Position numbers and translations under genes: made by a program. From Meconema thalassinum (taxonomy: Eukaryota > Arthropoda > Insecta > Orthoptera > Tettigoniidae), in NCBI GenBank assembly GCA_946902985.2, contig OX336393.1, positions 46,019,131 to 46,083,130 on the forward strand: a stretch of DNA of 64,000 nt, given 5' to 3'. This document shows positions 11,619 through 21,519 of this stretch, in pieces; position 1 is the stretch's first letter; the number at the start of each line of letters is the position of its first letter. The notes below the pieces were generated by a model. It saw only the letters and a program-made list of their open reading frames with translations, did not search any database and was not told the origin of the DNA.

Positions 11619-12744
11619 TGTGAATTCATAAAAGGAGGCGGAACAACTGATGCTATCCATGTAATGCGGCTTCTGATAGAAAAATATATGGAGAAAAGAA
11701 GGACAATTCACATGGCTTCTCTGGATCTGGAGAAAACATTCGACCGGGTTCCCCATCGGCTTATATGGTATTCTCTTCGATCTCATGGCGTCCAACTCCT
11801 CTACAATAATACAACTAGTTCTGTACGCAGTGCTGCTGGCCTCACCAAACAGTTCGATATTCGAGTTGGAGTTCACCAGGGATCTGCACTATCTCCACTC
11901 TTGTTTATCCTATGCATGGATACAGTGACTGCCGATTTGTAGAGGCAACCACCATGGACATTACTGTACGCCGATGATGTCATGCTTGCAAGCGAGACCC
12001 GTAATGTTCTAGAGCACTTGGTCAACCTCTGGAATGCGAGGCTCTGTGAATTTGGACTACGGCTCAACCTCACTAAGACTGAGTACCTTGAATGTGGTTC
12101 CCAGACAGATGGGACCATCATAGTAGATGCCACCCCAAAGGCTTCACATCTCCGATACCTTGGCTCCGTTGTGAGACCTGATGGTGACACAGTCTCGGAT
12201 GCCCGTGCAAGAGTGAATGCTGCATGGATGAAGTGGCGCCAGGTCACAGGCTTTCTCTGTGACCGCAAGATCCCTTTGCGCCTCAAAACTAAGATCTATC
12301 AATCAGTCGTCCACCCTGTTGCTTTGTATGGAGCTGAATGCTGGCCTAATACAATGAAACATGAACAAGCCTTGCACTCAATGGAGATGCGGATGCTACG
12401 ATGGCCCTTGGGAAGTACACGGCTGGATCATATTAAGAACGAAGACGTCCGCAATACTCTTGAAATAGCCCCTATTCCAGCCAAATTGAGGGAGACTCAG
12501 TTGCGTTGGTACGGGCATGTAGCCCGAGCAAATACAGAGTCCATTGCAAGCAAGTCACTTGCTCTCGAGGCTGATGGACAAAGACCTCCAGGACGACCAA
12601 AAAGGCGTTGGATGGATACCCTACACGACGATATGAGCATCGCAGGTGTTCGTCCTATGGATGCAGCAAACCGCAACAAATGGAGAGCGAGGTGAAGAGT
12701 GGCGGGCCCCAAAAAATCATTGGGAACAACGCCAGGAAGAAGAA
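11619..12744 (+). mobile_element. LINE-1: 5'-truncated RTE-like non-LTR retrotransposon
   Basis: A 1,126-bp insertion inside HINE-A. GATAG on the left (11614-11618) returns on the right (12745-12749), a short target duplication. It begins in the middle of the reverse transcriptase, as expected for incomplete target-primed reverse transcription, and ends with a GAAGAAGAA-like tail rather than poly(A). Confidence 0.8.
11631..12695 (+). pseudogene. Reverse transcriptase fragment of RTE-like LINE, one in-frame stop
   Basis: Would copy the LINE RNA at a nicked target. Reading in one frame from the truncation point, it shows the finger/palm motifs MASLDLEKTFDRVPHRLIW, VGVHQGSALSPLLF, and the catalytic LLYADDVMLAS. 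These are followed by the thumb phrases LRYLGSVVRPDG and LYGAECWP, and a C-terminal GRPKRRWMD. A single TAG at 11940-11942, between TADL and RQPPW, interrupts an otherwise continuous frame of about 355 codons. The endonuclease and N-terminal part are absent through 5' truncation. YLGS followed by VRPDG and the CDRKIPLRLKTKIY region is typical of RTE-type elements. The clade call is by memory of these motifs. Confidence 0.85.
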
Positions 12745-12810
12745 GATAGAGGCAATTAACATAAGTAGGATATATGGAAATAGGCTGTTTAGTTCACGGA
12801 ACTACTTGTT

Positions 12811-13065
12811 CAGTGTTGCCTTAGTAACCGATCTTTCTTTTTCACAATTCAGTAGAGGCAGTGACGAGAGTAGCTGCTTGTATCCAGACCACATCTCACT
12901 CAAGCAGCTAAGTATGCAATCCACTCTAACACTGACCATTTCACATAATCTCTCTAAGCGAGAAACTTTGAAGGTCATTCACCACTTTATCGAACAATCA
13001 CAAGTAATTACTATTGCAACTAAATTAAGTGTAAATATTGTAAACATAATCACCCATAAAGATGG
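12811..13065. other. No gene recognised
   Basis: A short unique-looking spacer. The text just after the HINE-A end (CAGTGTTGCCTTA) resembles that after the HINE-A copy at 21.5 kb (CATTGTTGCCTTA), so a little more of the repeat or a preferred target may extend here. Confidence 0.35.
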
Positions 13066-13147
13066 TATATTGGCTTTCACGGCCGCTGAATTAAAACTCA
13101 GCAATTCTCCTAGGTTTGTGCCGTGTCTTGTGTGGGGTTTCACTCAG
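13066..13147. repeat. Family K MITE fragment (one terminal arm)
   Basis: Matches the left arm of the inverted-repeat element at 53.9 kb: TAAAACTCAGCAATT, TCTAGGTTTGTGCCGTGTC and TGTGTGGGGTTTCAC. Only one arm is present, and it runs directly into family F sequence. Confidence 0.7.
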
Positions 13148-13405
13148 GAGCGCTCTGTTCAGTACATAAAACTGGTGAAATCTCGACAGATATTTATAAA
13201 TATTTATGTTCAAACATAAAATAGTTATAATAATTATCGTCGAACATACACAGTCGTATGCAACTCGCCTTTAATGGTAATTAAGACACTCATGGAAATT
13301 ATAAAACTCGCATACGCTCGTTTTATAAACATACTCGTGTCTTAATTATTGCCATTATAGGCTCGTTGCATAATGTACTATTATGACATGATCCTTATTC
13401 ACAAA
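13148..13405. repeat. Terminal fragment of foldback family F with long hairpin
   Basis: Homologous to the arms at 22.2-22.7 and 23.5-23.9 kb. It contains an imperfect hairpin of about 116 bp (13257-13372) running from TATGCAAC to GTTGCATA, with stem blocks TAATTAAGACACT and CGTGTCTTAATTA. It ends with TGTACTATTATGACATGATCC and TTATTCACAA, the family's terminal sequence. Confidence 0.75.
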
Positions 13406-13470
13406 CCTAGAAGAAATGCTGTAAACAGAGATTTAATAGTCAAAGTGTAATGGATCTGATATAATAATAA

Positions 13471-13791
13471 TACAATCGTATAGCCTCGGGTGCCGGGTGC
13501 AAGCTTTGTTATTTTACACCCAGAGGGCAGTTTTCTTGTCGAATTTTGTTTTTCCTTGGAGCGCTATGAAAGTCAAGGAGGTTAGATATCTAATCTTCTT
13601 GACGCTAGAGCGCTTTCTAGTAAAGAAATGAGAACTATTGTGTTGGCAGAAAATCCCGGGATTAATGTTGCCATTATGAACACGGCCTACTGAATTCAAA
13701 TGTTTTTTAACATGCCAACAACGTATGACATGCGTTTAGTGATTTTTATCGCCTTTCAAAAATCACTTACCATGGCCAGGATTCTATAGCA
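13471..13791 (-). mobile_element. SINE-6 copy, 5'-truncated, TAA-type tail
   Basis: Matches the left part of the longer SINE-6 at 51.7-52.3 kb (GAGCGCTATGAAAGT, AGCGCTTTCTAGTA, AATCACTTACCATGGCCAGG). It lacks the tRNA-like head, which would lie to the right. The 3' end abuts an ATAATAATAAT run at 13461, just as the other copy abuts AATAATAATAAT. Confidence 0.7.
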
Positions 13792-13845
13792 CTGGCATAA
13801 TATAAGTTATATGATATCAAGTCGATGTAGTGATAAAGTCACGGC

Positions 13846-14303
13846 TGTTTCGGTGGCGTAGTTGGTAGCATGCTGAGCTTCTATGCCCAAGATCGCGGGT
13901 TCAAACCCAGTCGAAGTCGTCGAATTTTTAAGAGCGTTAAATATCCCTTAGTATGCCTTCCTTCGGAGGGGAAATATAGCCGGTGGTCCCATGTCATAGA
14001 TTGATGTCTTGAAAATGAACCTTCCACTAACTGCACTTGTGTGAAGCCAAAATTTGTGGGTTGGAATTGTTAACGCTCTATTAGTTCCAACGTTCGTCGC
14101 CAGCTGCTGACTGCGACGCCATCTAGTAGCCAAGTCCGCAAGCTAGATGTCGTGGACGGTAACATTTGGTAACAAAAGTAGGAACTACTTGAAATTATTG
14201 TCTGCATTCCTTACCTGAATCACAGATTCTACACACACCCAAAGTACACGGGGCTACATGACCACGTTGTCGCAGCCCCTAAACTAAGGAACCAACTAAC
14301 CAA
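13846..14303 (+). mobile_element. SINE-1 copy, tRNA-derived
   Basis: tRNA-like head: A-box region GTGGCGTAGTTGGTAGC and B box GGGTTCAAACCC. A body of about 380 bp follows, ending CGCAGCCCCTAAACTAAGG and AACCAACTAACC. This is the most repeated SINE in the window, with further copies at 15.6-16.4 (interrupted), 16.6, 27.8, 29.2, 30.3 and 35.8 kb. The head is a polymerase III promoter relic and not a tRNA gene, because the acceptor-stem pairing is lost. Confidence 0.85.
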
Positions 14304-14373
14304 CCTGTGATCAAGTCGCTTCGTTGACAACAATGGTACTGGATGAGGTATCTGTGTGCAATGGATATGATAA

Positions 14374-15297
14374 TTGTTGTTTTAAGGGGCCTAACATCTA
14401 GGTTATCGGTCCCTAATGGGTTGGGTGATAGTGAAAAATGAGATGAGAATGAAAACTCGAACTAATACTAACTACAGACTTACATAATAGAAAAAGAAAT
14501 GGTAAACAAATAATGGATAAGGCAAATAAAGGACAGGAAGAAAAGAAATGCCTTCAACCCTCAAAGAATGAGGAATGAGGGACTTGGAAGGAAGGAGAGC
14601 CATGAAAGGCAGATAGGAAATGGAAAGAGGAGAGGACCAGCCCCAAGGTCAGAGGGAAAGGGGGACAAAACGGACCCAGCTCAGGAATCCCTCGAGGTCG
14701 CCAACTCCCAAACTCACCAGCCGTAAGCCCTTGAGGGTGTAGCAATATCCAGGGTGCACCAGAAGTGGTGGGGCTACACACGCCTTGCCTCCTTGAGGGC
14801 CTTAAACAGAAGGCAGGAGATAACATGAAAATAAAGAGAAGGCTGACCTCTCGCAGAAGGAGGGTATCAGAAAAGATGAGACAAGGGCCAATTAAGGCGG
14901 GAAAGTGAAAGACTCCCTAGGCCTGGGATACCCTAATACCGTCGGGGTCGGAAGAGAAGAAGAGTTGACCAAGTAAGGTCGACAGGAAAGAAGACGGAGA
15001 GGAGCTCAGCACAAGTAAGTGGAAGCAATGCCGAACTCAGCTGGGGTCCCGTGGTCGCCAACCCACGTCCCACTAAATGTGAGCCCCTGGGGGAAGTGTG
15101 CAATGGTTTCCTGCCTGTGACTGTACAGTATTTTTAATGGTATCAGTGTAATATTGTATGTAAATGGTAAGAGTGGTCAATGAATACAGAACAGTTCAAT
15201 CAAGAGGACGCTGATTGCTACAGAGGGACAGCTCTTTCAACCGATTGAAAACATGCCGGGGCAGATGACCTCGTAGTTCCGCCCCTTAAAACAACAA
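14374..15297. mobile_element. Family D non-autonomous element with terminal inverted repeats
   Basis: The left end TTGTTGTTTTAAGGGGC is mirrored by the right end GCCCCTTAAAACAACAA. TAA follows the right end and precedes the left. The 924-bp purine-rich interior has no recognisable protein. A second, interrupted copy starts at 40.2 kb and a terminal scrap lies at 61.55 kb. The class of DNA transposon cannot be decided from the ends alone. Confidence 0.7.
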
Positions 15298-15642
15298 TAA
15301 CTAAAAAACTTGAAAACATGCCCGACCTTATGTCCACAGCGTGCTTCTAATGGACAACTCGGAAAACAATTCTCATCTCGTGTTTCCATTTCCGGCTTTC
15401 TGCAATAATCTCTACTATAAAGAGAAGGGGTTCTAGCTGCTCGCAGCCAAAGGACATCACATCCAGAGGCTCGGATTCCACGTTAATAAGGGCCCCGTAG
15501 TTGGATATGTTTCTTGGGCTGGAAATCTATCTGGAATTAGCGTTGACTGTTTGTTCGGTTCCTCAGTTTAGGGTCTGCGACAACGCGGTTATTTATCCCC
15601 GTGTACTTTGGGTGTGTGTTGACTCTGTCTGATAACCGGTGT

Positions 15643-15884
15643 GTCTGGCTGCGTGGCTCAGGGGTAGCGTTCTCGCTTGCTGAGCCCAAGGTTGCAGGTT
15701 CGAAACCTGGCGCAGTCAACTGGCATTTGAGGGTGCGCAAATGCGAGGGAGCCGTGTCAGTACATTTACTGGCACGTTAAAGATCCCCTTCGGGGCAAAA
15801 TTCCGGCACCCCGGCGTCTCTAAAAGCCAGTGTAGTTAAAAGGGACGTAAAACCAATAACATTATTATTATTATTCATTATTAT
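15643..15884 (+). mobile_element. SINE-5, complete, inside SINE-1
   Basis: Head GTGGCTCAGGGGTAGCG (A box region) and GGTTCGAAACC (B box), a short body including AAAGATCCCCTTCGGGG, and an (ATT)n tail. Direct repeats GATAACCGGTGT lie at 15631-15642 and 15885-15896. Length 242 bp. Confidence 0.9.
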
Positions 15885-16218
15885 GATAACCGGTGTTAAT
15901 TGTGATGGCTGTATTAACGTGTGTTATCTGTTTTTTAATTCTAGTAAAGACTGCAAACATTCAATGTGCAAGTAGTTCCTACTTTTGCTACCAAACGCCA
16001 GCATCAACGAAAATTAGTTCTGAACTTGGTTACCAAATGCCACTGAAGTCGGCTCCTGGCGATGAACGTTGGAACCTAAGAGCGTTAGTCAAATCTAACC
16101 TATTATTTAGCTTCACACAAGTGTAATTATTGGAAGGTACTTTTACATGCCATAAATCTATGACATGGGACCGCCGGCTTTACTTCCCCTCCGAAGGAAG
16201 GCATGCTGAGGGATTATT

Positions 16219-16337
16219 GAAAAAATGAAAATCCACAGCCTGCTTCCAGTCTCCGACCGGGTCAGGAATGGAATGAATGAAGCCCCCATCTAGCGGCGAG
16301 GATATGAACTGTGCCGGCTGCCGAGGCCTGACGCACT
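16219..16337 (-). mobile_element. SINE-2, 5'-truncated, inside SINE-1
   Basis: 119 bp matching the 3' part of SINE-2 at 5.2 kb (TGAAAATCCACAGCCTGC, CTAGCGGCGAGGATAT). It lacks the tRNA head. It is flanked by TGAGGGATTATT at 16207-16218 and 16338-16349, so the truncation happened at insertion. Confidence 0.88.
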
Positions 16338-16569
16338 TGAGGGATTATTAACGTTCTTAAAAAATTCGACGACTTCGGCTGGGTTTGAACCCGTGACCTT
16401 GGGCATAGAAGATACACAAGTCGAATGCGGTATTTATATTAGTCAAAGAGTTTAAGGGTATAACGACGCTCAGAAGGCCTTGTGTCTTTGGCACAATCTT
16501 GTCATTGTATACACCTTACGCCTCGACGTAGCCTTGCACGTTAAATCACTTGGAGGCTCGTTTTGATTT

Positions 16570-16684
16570 GTTGATTCTTTTAGGGGCTTTTCAGCATCGT
16601 GGCCATGTAGCCCCGTGTACTTGAGTGTGTGTAGAATTTGTCTGAGTCACTGTGATGTCTGTACTAGTTTGTGTATTTGCAATT
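16570..16684 (-). repeat. SINE-1 3'-end fragment
   Basis: Reads TTTTAGGGGCTT, CATGTAGCCCCGTGTACTT and GTGTGTGTAGAAT, the reverse complement of the SINE-1 3' region. It ends where SINE-3 begins. Confidence 0.6.
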
Positions 16685-16920
16685 GAGGGGGATTGGGATA
16701 GGAAGCGGCCGTGGCCTTAAGTTAGGTACCATCCGAGCCTGCACCTGGAGTAGAAGTGGGAAACCGCGGAAAACCTCTTCCAGGATGGCTGAGGTAGGCG
16801 TCAGTTTTACCTCATGAGGCTGAGTATACCCAGTTCGAGTCTTCATACCTGAATTAAATTTCTTGGCAGAGCTGGGAATCGAACCCGGGCCAAGAATGCT
16901 AGCCACTACTCAACAAGGCG
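16685..16920 (-). mobile_element. SINE-3 copy (minus), head at right
   Basis: The body contains AGGAAGCGGCCGTGGCC and CGCGGAAAACC, shared with the complete copy at 21.9 kb. The right end carries a reverse B box GGGAATCGAACCC and a tRNA-like GCTAGCCACTACTC. It abuts an oppositely oriented SINE-3 head, forming a head-to-head pair. Confidence 0.7.
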
Positions 16921-17060
16921 GACATGGGAGGTTCGAATCCCGGCGCTGACAGTTGAGCTCCTGTTAGTGGTTCTTCTCCGAATTCTCCACATTACCTGAG
17001 GCAAATGCTGGGATAGTACTGAGGCACCAACCCCATTCCCGACCCTAATAATTACAGTTA
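16921..17060 (+). mobile_element. SINE-3-like 5' part (plus), head-to-head with its neighbour
   Basis: Begins with a B box GGTTCGAATCCC. It then carries GAGGCAAATGCTGGGA, the reverse complement of the SINE-3 phrase TCCCAGCATTTGCCT found at 22.15 kb. It fades into unique sequence by about 17060. Confidence 0.55.
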
Positions 17061-17210
17061 CGCATACCACTACACACAGCACAGAAACACAGATTATCAG
17101 ACTAGTTGAACACACACATGACCAAAGAGGTCTCAATCACCTAATACAAATTAACGACTACGGACATGTATACAACTCTTCATGCCGTTAATCCTGGAGC
17201 AAAAAAAGTG

Positions 17211-17672
17211 TCGTTATCTTCAACAGGAATGTGTCGTTATCTTCAACAGGAATGTATCGTTATTTTCAACAGGAATATATCATTTACTTCAACAGGAATA
17301 TATCGTTATCTTCAATAGGACTGTATCGTTATCTTCAACAGGAATGCATCGTTATTTTCGACAGGAATGTATCGTTATCTTTTACAGGAATATATCGTTA
17401 TCTTTTACAGGAATGTATCGTTATCTTCAACAGGAATGTATCGTTATCTTCAACAGGAATGAATCGTTATTTTCAACAGGAATTTATCGGTATCTCATCA
17501 GGAATGTATCGTTATCATCAACAGGAATGTATCGTTATCTCATCAGGAATGTATCGTTATCTTCAACAGGAATGTGTCGTTATCTTCATCAGGAATTTAT
17601 CGTTATTTTCAACTGGAGTATTTTGTTATCTTCAACAGGAATGTATCGCTATCTTCAACAGGAATGTCCTCT
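17211..17672. repeat. Minisatellite, 23-bp unit, about 20 copies
   Basis: Unit TCGTTATCTTCAACAGGAATGTA with point variants and a few 2-3-base deletions. Since 23 is not a multiple of 3, a frame runs through all three phases in 69 bases. This is why long open frames exist here in two phases; they are not evidence of a gene. Confidence 0.92.
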
Positions 17673-17699
17673 CATAACTAGGCTAGAGATCTGTTCTTA

Positions 17700-18318
17700 A
17701 TAAAATAAATGTATTGGGTTTTAACTTAAGCCTGGGCTCTTTCTTGTTTAGTTTTTATGCCGATGGATTCCTCTGGGCTGGTTAAAATATAGAACCTCAC
17801 CTATTCCCGACACCCCCGAGAGCAGACCTACATGCTGAACCAGTCCAAGAATGTGTCGTTCCCCATACTTGTGTGTTGGTGGGAGGAGGATCTTGGAAGG
17901 GCCATTTGAAGCCGGTGGATTCCCGAAATCCTTGTCTAACGGGCGCAATACATATTCGTCCAACATCTCCATTCTATATTTCGCACATCGATTGTCCAAT
18001 GTCTTGGTCTATCATCTCTGTTGCTATGATCGCGTTATATCGAATTTACACTTTCACCTTCTCTATTAGCTCTCGCGACTCTCGCCGATGTCGGGAGTCC
18101 CTCTCAGAATTCTTGCACATGATATTAATGTACCCTGCCGAAATTCAAGTCAAAAGAAACACACTTACACTCTATAATGTCAAACTTAAAACGGTTCTGA
18201 GAGAGCAGACTAGAAAGTAATTTCAAATGACTATTGACAAGAAATCGAACTTCTCCGCTTTCCAATAAATATTTTTAAAATTTAATTTTTGATCAGAAAC
18301 CATTAAGAATATGGTTCG
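17700..18318. other. No gene recognised
   Basis: Open frames of about 70-115 codons occur but carry no motif I know. No repeats or inverted ends seen. Confidence 0.35.
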
Positions 18319-18862
18319 TGTTGTTTGAGTCTTCAGTCTTTTGACTGGTTGGATGCAGGCCTTCATGCCTCCCTGTCCTGAGCTAATCGTTTCATATCTA
18401 CATAGCTACCACACCCTACAACCGAGGCAATCTGTTTAACATATTCTAACCTTGGTCTACCCCTACAGTTCTTATCCTCGACCCTTCCTTCCATAACTAA
18501 GCTTGCTATTCCTGGGTGTCTTAGTATGTGTCCTACCAACCTATCTCTTCTCTTCATTAGCATGCGCCAGAAACATCTCTCCTCTCCCATTCGTCTTAAT
18601 ACCTCCTCATTTGTAACTCTATCAAACCATCTGATCTTCATCATTTTCCTGTAACACCACATTTCAAACGCTTCAATTCTCCTCTTTTCTGCTGCACCAA
18701 TAGTCCAAGTTTCACTTCCATAGAGAACAACGCCCCAGGCAAAGGCTTTCAAAAATGACTTCCTAATACCTAAATCTATACTCGATGTCAACAGATTCCT
18801 TTTCTGTAGAAATGCTTTCCTTGTCTTTCCTAATATATCCTCTTTGCTTCGTCCATCACCGT
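18319..18862 (-). pseudogene. LINE-2 copy, 5'-truncated, C-terminal RT region
   Basis: On the minus strand this encodes the end of the LINE-2 ORF: LYGSETWTIGAAEKRR, AFEMWCYRKMMKI, TNEEVLRRMGEERCFW and GRPRLEYVKQIAS. It aligns residue by residue with the 3' part of the 32.4-35.3 kb copy. The 3' end is at the left with the family tail (reverse complement of TCAAACAACA). There is no stop over the 142 codons between 18791 and 18363. The catalytic RT motif is absent because the copy is 5'-truncated. Confidence 0.88.
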
Positions 18863-19380
18863 ATAATATTCCTCTAATTGTTCATATAGCCTATTCTTTA
18901 ATCTTAGAAAATAGCCCATCAATGTCTGATACAATGAATGTTTCCCACTCTCTGCGTGTAGAGTTGAACAGGAAGATCTCCCTTAGCTCGTTTCTCTCAG
19001 GTAATGCTTACTCTATATACAGTACAATAGATAAGCCGGCATTGTTACTTCTGTGGTCGTTCAAAGTCTTCAACATTTCAGTGGAGATCTCATCTTCCTC
19101 ATTCGCTTCCAGCGGAAGACAGACACGAGTGGAGTCAACTGCTACATATCGTCAGTGAGAGAAAATCCCCTGGGACAGGACGCAACGCCTGCCTTCTTGA
19201 TTTTTCTCCCTGCCAATCGATGTTTATCCTGGGCTATGCGAGCTTTTCACTTGACTTGAAGCCACATACACTTTCCCCTCTCTTCTATACTCAGAGCACC
19301 AAGATTACTTCCTCTTTCTCATAAACTGTCTCAGAGGGATAATGCTATTGTTGCTCAACGATATACAGATGTAGTGTGTT
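18863..19380. other. No gene recognised
   Basis: Unique-looking sequence between the truncated LINE-2 and a TAA microsatellite. No motif seen. Confidence 0.35.
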
Positions 19381-19381
19381 A

Positions 19382-19413
<32 letters not shown>

Positions 19414-19455
19414 CATAATCATAATAATAATAATAACAATAATAATAATAATACC
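19381..19455. repeat. (TAA)n microsatellite
   Basis: About 25 AAT/TAA units with two ATC and one AAC variant. It directly abuts the 5' truncation point of the LINE-3 fragment. In translation it appears as a run of isoleucines, which is not real protein. Confidence 0.9.
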
Positions 19456-20385
19456 AGCTTTCGCGGATGATGTTGCAATTTTCTCTAATTTTCTTGACAC
19501 GGCCACACAACAAACCAATCAATTACAGGTGCAAGCACCTAAGGCAGGTCTTCAGATTTCGTTTCAGAAAACGCAGTTTATAACGAACATCAAGTCAGAA
19601 CCCAGAGAACTTATGGTTAATGGAGGACAAATAACACAGGTAGAGAAATTCAAATACCTGGGTGAATGGATTGAGCCCAACATTCGTGAAAAGGAAGCTT
19701 TCGTGGCACGGATTAACAAAATGGAAATGGCTTACCATTTAACCAAAGACATTTACAAAACACGATCAATGACCTTCAAGGCCAAACTGAGGCACTACGT
19801 TACCGTTATTCGACCGGAGGCGTTATATGCATCAGAATGCCTGGCGATGAATAAGAAAGGCCTGGCAGGACAACTCGAAGCCAAAGAGAGGAAGATTCTG
19901 AGAAAGATCTTGGGCCCGGTCAAGGAACGAGGAGATTATAGAAGACGACACAACGATGAACTTTATCTGCATGTGGAGAAAATAACGGACACCATTCGCA
20001 AAAGGAGACTCTCCTTTTATGGCCATTTAACACGAATGAACTCTGGAAGATTATCCAATCGAATCTGTGCCTACTTTGTGGGAAAGAAAACCAAAGGGAT
20101 CTGGTTTACATAGGTGGAAGAAGACCTACAAGAACTGGGGATATCACATGATGACATCTTGGAACGTGACTCTTTGAAGAAGAAACTTGGGGAGATACAG
20201 AGTTTTCAGCCAAATCCTATATTGAAAACCGGCAAGAAGTGGACCGAAGAACGGAAGGAAGCTCACCGAAGAAGAATGCGCGAATACTGGGCCAATGTGA
20301 AAGAAAGAGGGAAAAGGAAGTTGAAATAACGTGGTCCATAGACGACCGAAACGATTATAAAAAATACCAGCAATAAATATGGGAA
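19456..20385 (+). pseudogene. LINE-3 copy 1: reverse transcriptase C-terminal half
   Basis: Starts abruptly at PAFADDVAIFS, the RT catalytic FADD motif. It continues through VEKFKYLGEWIEP, RPEALYASECLAM and RKRRLSFYGHLTRM. One in-frame TAG at 20111-20113 splits the frame. It resumes with VEEDLQELGISHDDILERD and ends in a basic tail (RMREYWANVKERGKRKLK) at 20329. The 3' UTR has CGTGGTCCATAGACGACC, comparable to the tail of LINE-3 copy 2 at 46.2 kb. All motifs upstream of FADD are missing. The YLGE and YGHL motifs are general to non-LTR RTs, and I cannot fix the clade. Confidence 0.82.
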
Positions 20386-20744
20386 CTGAAGGTAAGCGGG
20401 TCAACTTTAAATGTCTTGCCTTCATCGACATTCTAGCAATAATCACCCGAACACGCCATCGAGAAGCTTTATGAGATCGACATCAAAACGATCTCCAATC
20501 ATCTTATGAGAAAATGTGTCAAGGAAATAGAACGGTAAAGACTGAGGAAAATATTTAGACCAGAGGTTCAAGAAGGTGTCTGGAAGCGCAAGAGTTGGAT
20601 TCACTGACCGAGAGATTGACTTCAGTAGCACGTTTGACATTCTATGGGCACATAGCATGAATGGACAACTCGCCATGTTTCTAATCATCAATGTATCCTG
20701 TCAAACGAAAGTATGCTGGCTGATAGACACCCTAAAGAGATTTG
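20386..20744. other. No gene recognised
   Basis: Spacer between LINE-3 and a HINE-A element. A short open frame runs into the HINE GT repeat and is not credible. Confidence 0.35.
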
Positions 20745-21519
20745 AAGCCATTTTAGGCTATTTTCATTTTATTTTTGTCCATGTGTGTGTGTGTGTGTGT
20801 GTGCGTATGTGTGTGTGTGTGTCCCTAATAACTTATAAACGGCTGCAGCGATTTCAAGGAAACACGCTAAGTTCACTTGCTATTACGACCGACCCCAACC
20901 GTGCCCTTCACATTTTATTACGTCTCACCAATCAAATATGGCAGCTGTGGAAATATTTCACCGGCATTCTATACCTCCGAAACTATTACTGATATCACCC
21001 TGAAATTTTGTACGGTGATAAAGAGCACTGCTAGACGTTACCTATGTAACTTTCAAACACCCGTTAACCACAAAACGAACATGGCGGCCAAGCGAAGGTC
21101 AAACATTTTAAAAGACTTTCCTCGCGATTGAACCATCTGAGCGCAATGAAATTTGGTGCAGTTTATACACTTTGTAATGCACTGGCATTGAATTTAGTTC
21201 AATTGTTTACATAACCTTAAGATGGCAGCTCTGCGCTATTATAAAATTAAGTTTTTATTTCTTGTGTATTAATCATGCAATTGAAGTGAACGTTTGAATA
21301 ATGAACCTATGAAAAATGCATAACATAATACATAACTCTATGACCTACTTATATTAAAATCCAGCATGGCGACCAATCGAAATATTTAGACGGTTCTCAA
21401 TATCTACGAATCTATTACAGCAATCAAACTGAAATGTTGTATGTTGACAGAGGCAATTGGCATAAGCAGGATATATGAAAATAGGCTGTATAGTTCTTCA
21501 CGGAACTAGTCGACTTGTT
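20745..21519 (+). repeat. HINE-A copy 3
   Basis: 5' end TTTTAGGCTATTTTCATTTTAT followed by a GT run (20784-20822). The body carries AACATGGCGGCC and AACCTTAAGATGGCAGC. The 3' end is GAAAATAGGCTGTATAG, TTCTTCACGGAAC, with an insertion TAGTCGA before CTTGTT. About 775 bp, shorter than copy 2. Confidence 0.7.

Larger units (their letters stand above)
10573..12810 (+). repeat. HINE-A copy 2, full length, split by a LINE
   Basis: The left end reads AGCCTATTTTCATTTTAT followed by GAAAATAGGCTTATGAGATC and a GT run. The right end reads GGAAATAGGCT, AGTTCACGGAACTACTTGTT; the hairpin has lost a few bases here. The body contains the ATAACCTCAAGATGG phrase at 11081 and 11369 (288 bp apart). AAATTTTG at 10866 and AAATTTGG at 11013 are 147 bp apart. 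An RTE-like LINE sits at 11619-12744, flanked by GATAG. Without the LINE the element would be about 1.1 kb. Confidence 0.75.
15555..16410 (-). mobile_element. SINE-1 copy carrying two later SINE insertions
   Basis: An inverted SINE-1. The 3' end is on the left (TTCCTCAGTTTAGGG) and the tRNA-like head on the right, where GGGTTTGAACCC is the B box in reverse. It is split by SINE-5 (12-bp duplication GATAACCGGTGT) and by a 5'-truncated SINE-2 (12-bp duplication TGAGGGATTATT). It is therefore the oldest of the three. Confidence 0.85.

Noticed and set aside
13846..13925. tRNA gene at the SINE-1 head
   Set aside because: A and B boxes are present but the acceptor stem does not pair, and the sequence continues into a repeated SINE body. 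The same applies to the other SINE heads.
17211..17672. CRISPR-like array
   Set aside because: Repeats are directly adjacent with no unique spacers. The window is eukaryotic transposon-rich DNA without cas genes.
17182..17700. Open frames of 148-172 codons rich in RYLQQE/VIFNRN words
   Set aside because: They are the 23-bp minisatellite read in different phases. Period 23 gives a 69-base reading cycle without stops.
17873..18220. 115-codon plus-strand open frame
   Set aside because: No domain, motif or second copy recognised; two other frames are open in the same place, as expected by chance.
19376..19455. Poly-isoleucine N-terminus of the LINE-3 protein
   Set aside because: It is the translation of a (TAA)n microsatellite at the truncation point.
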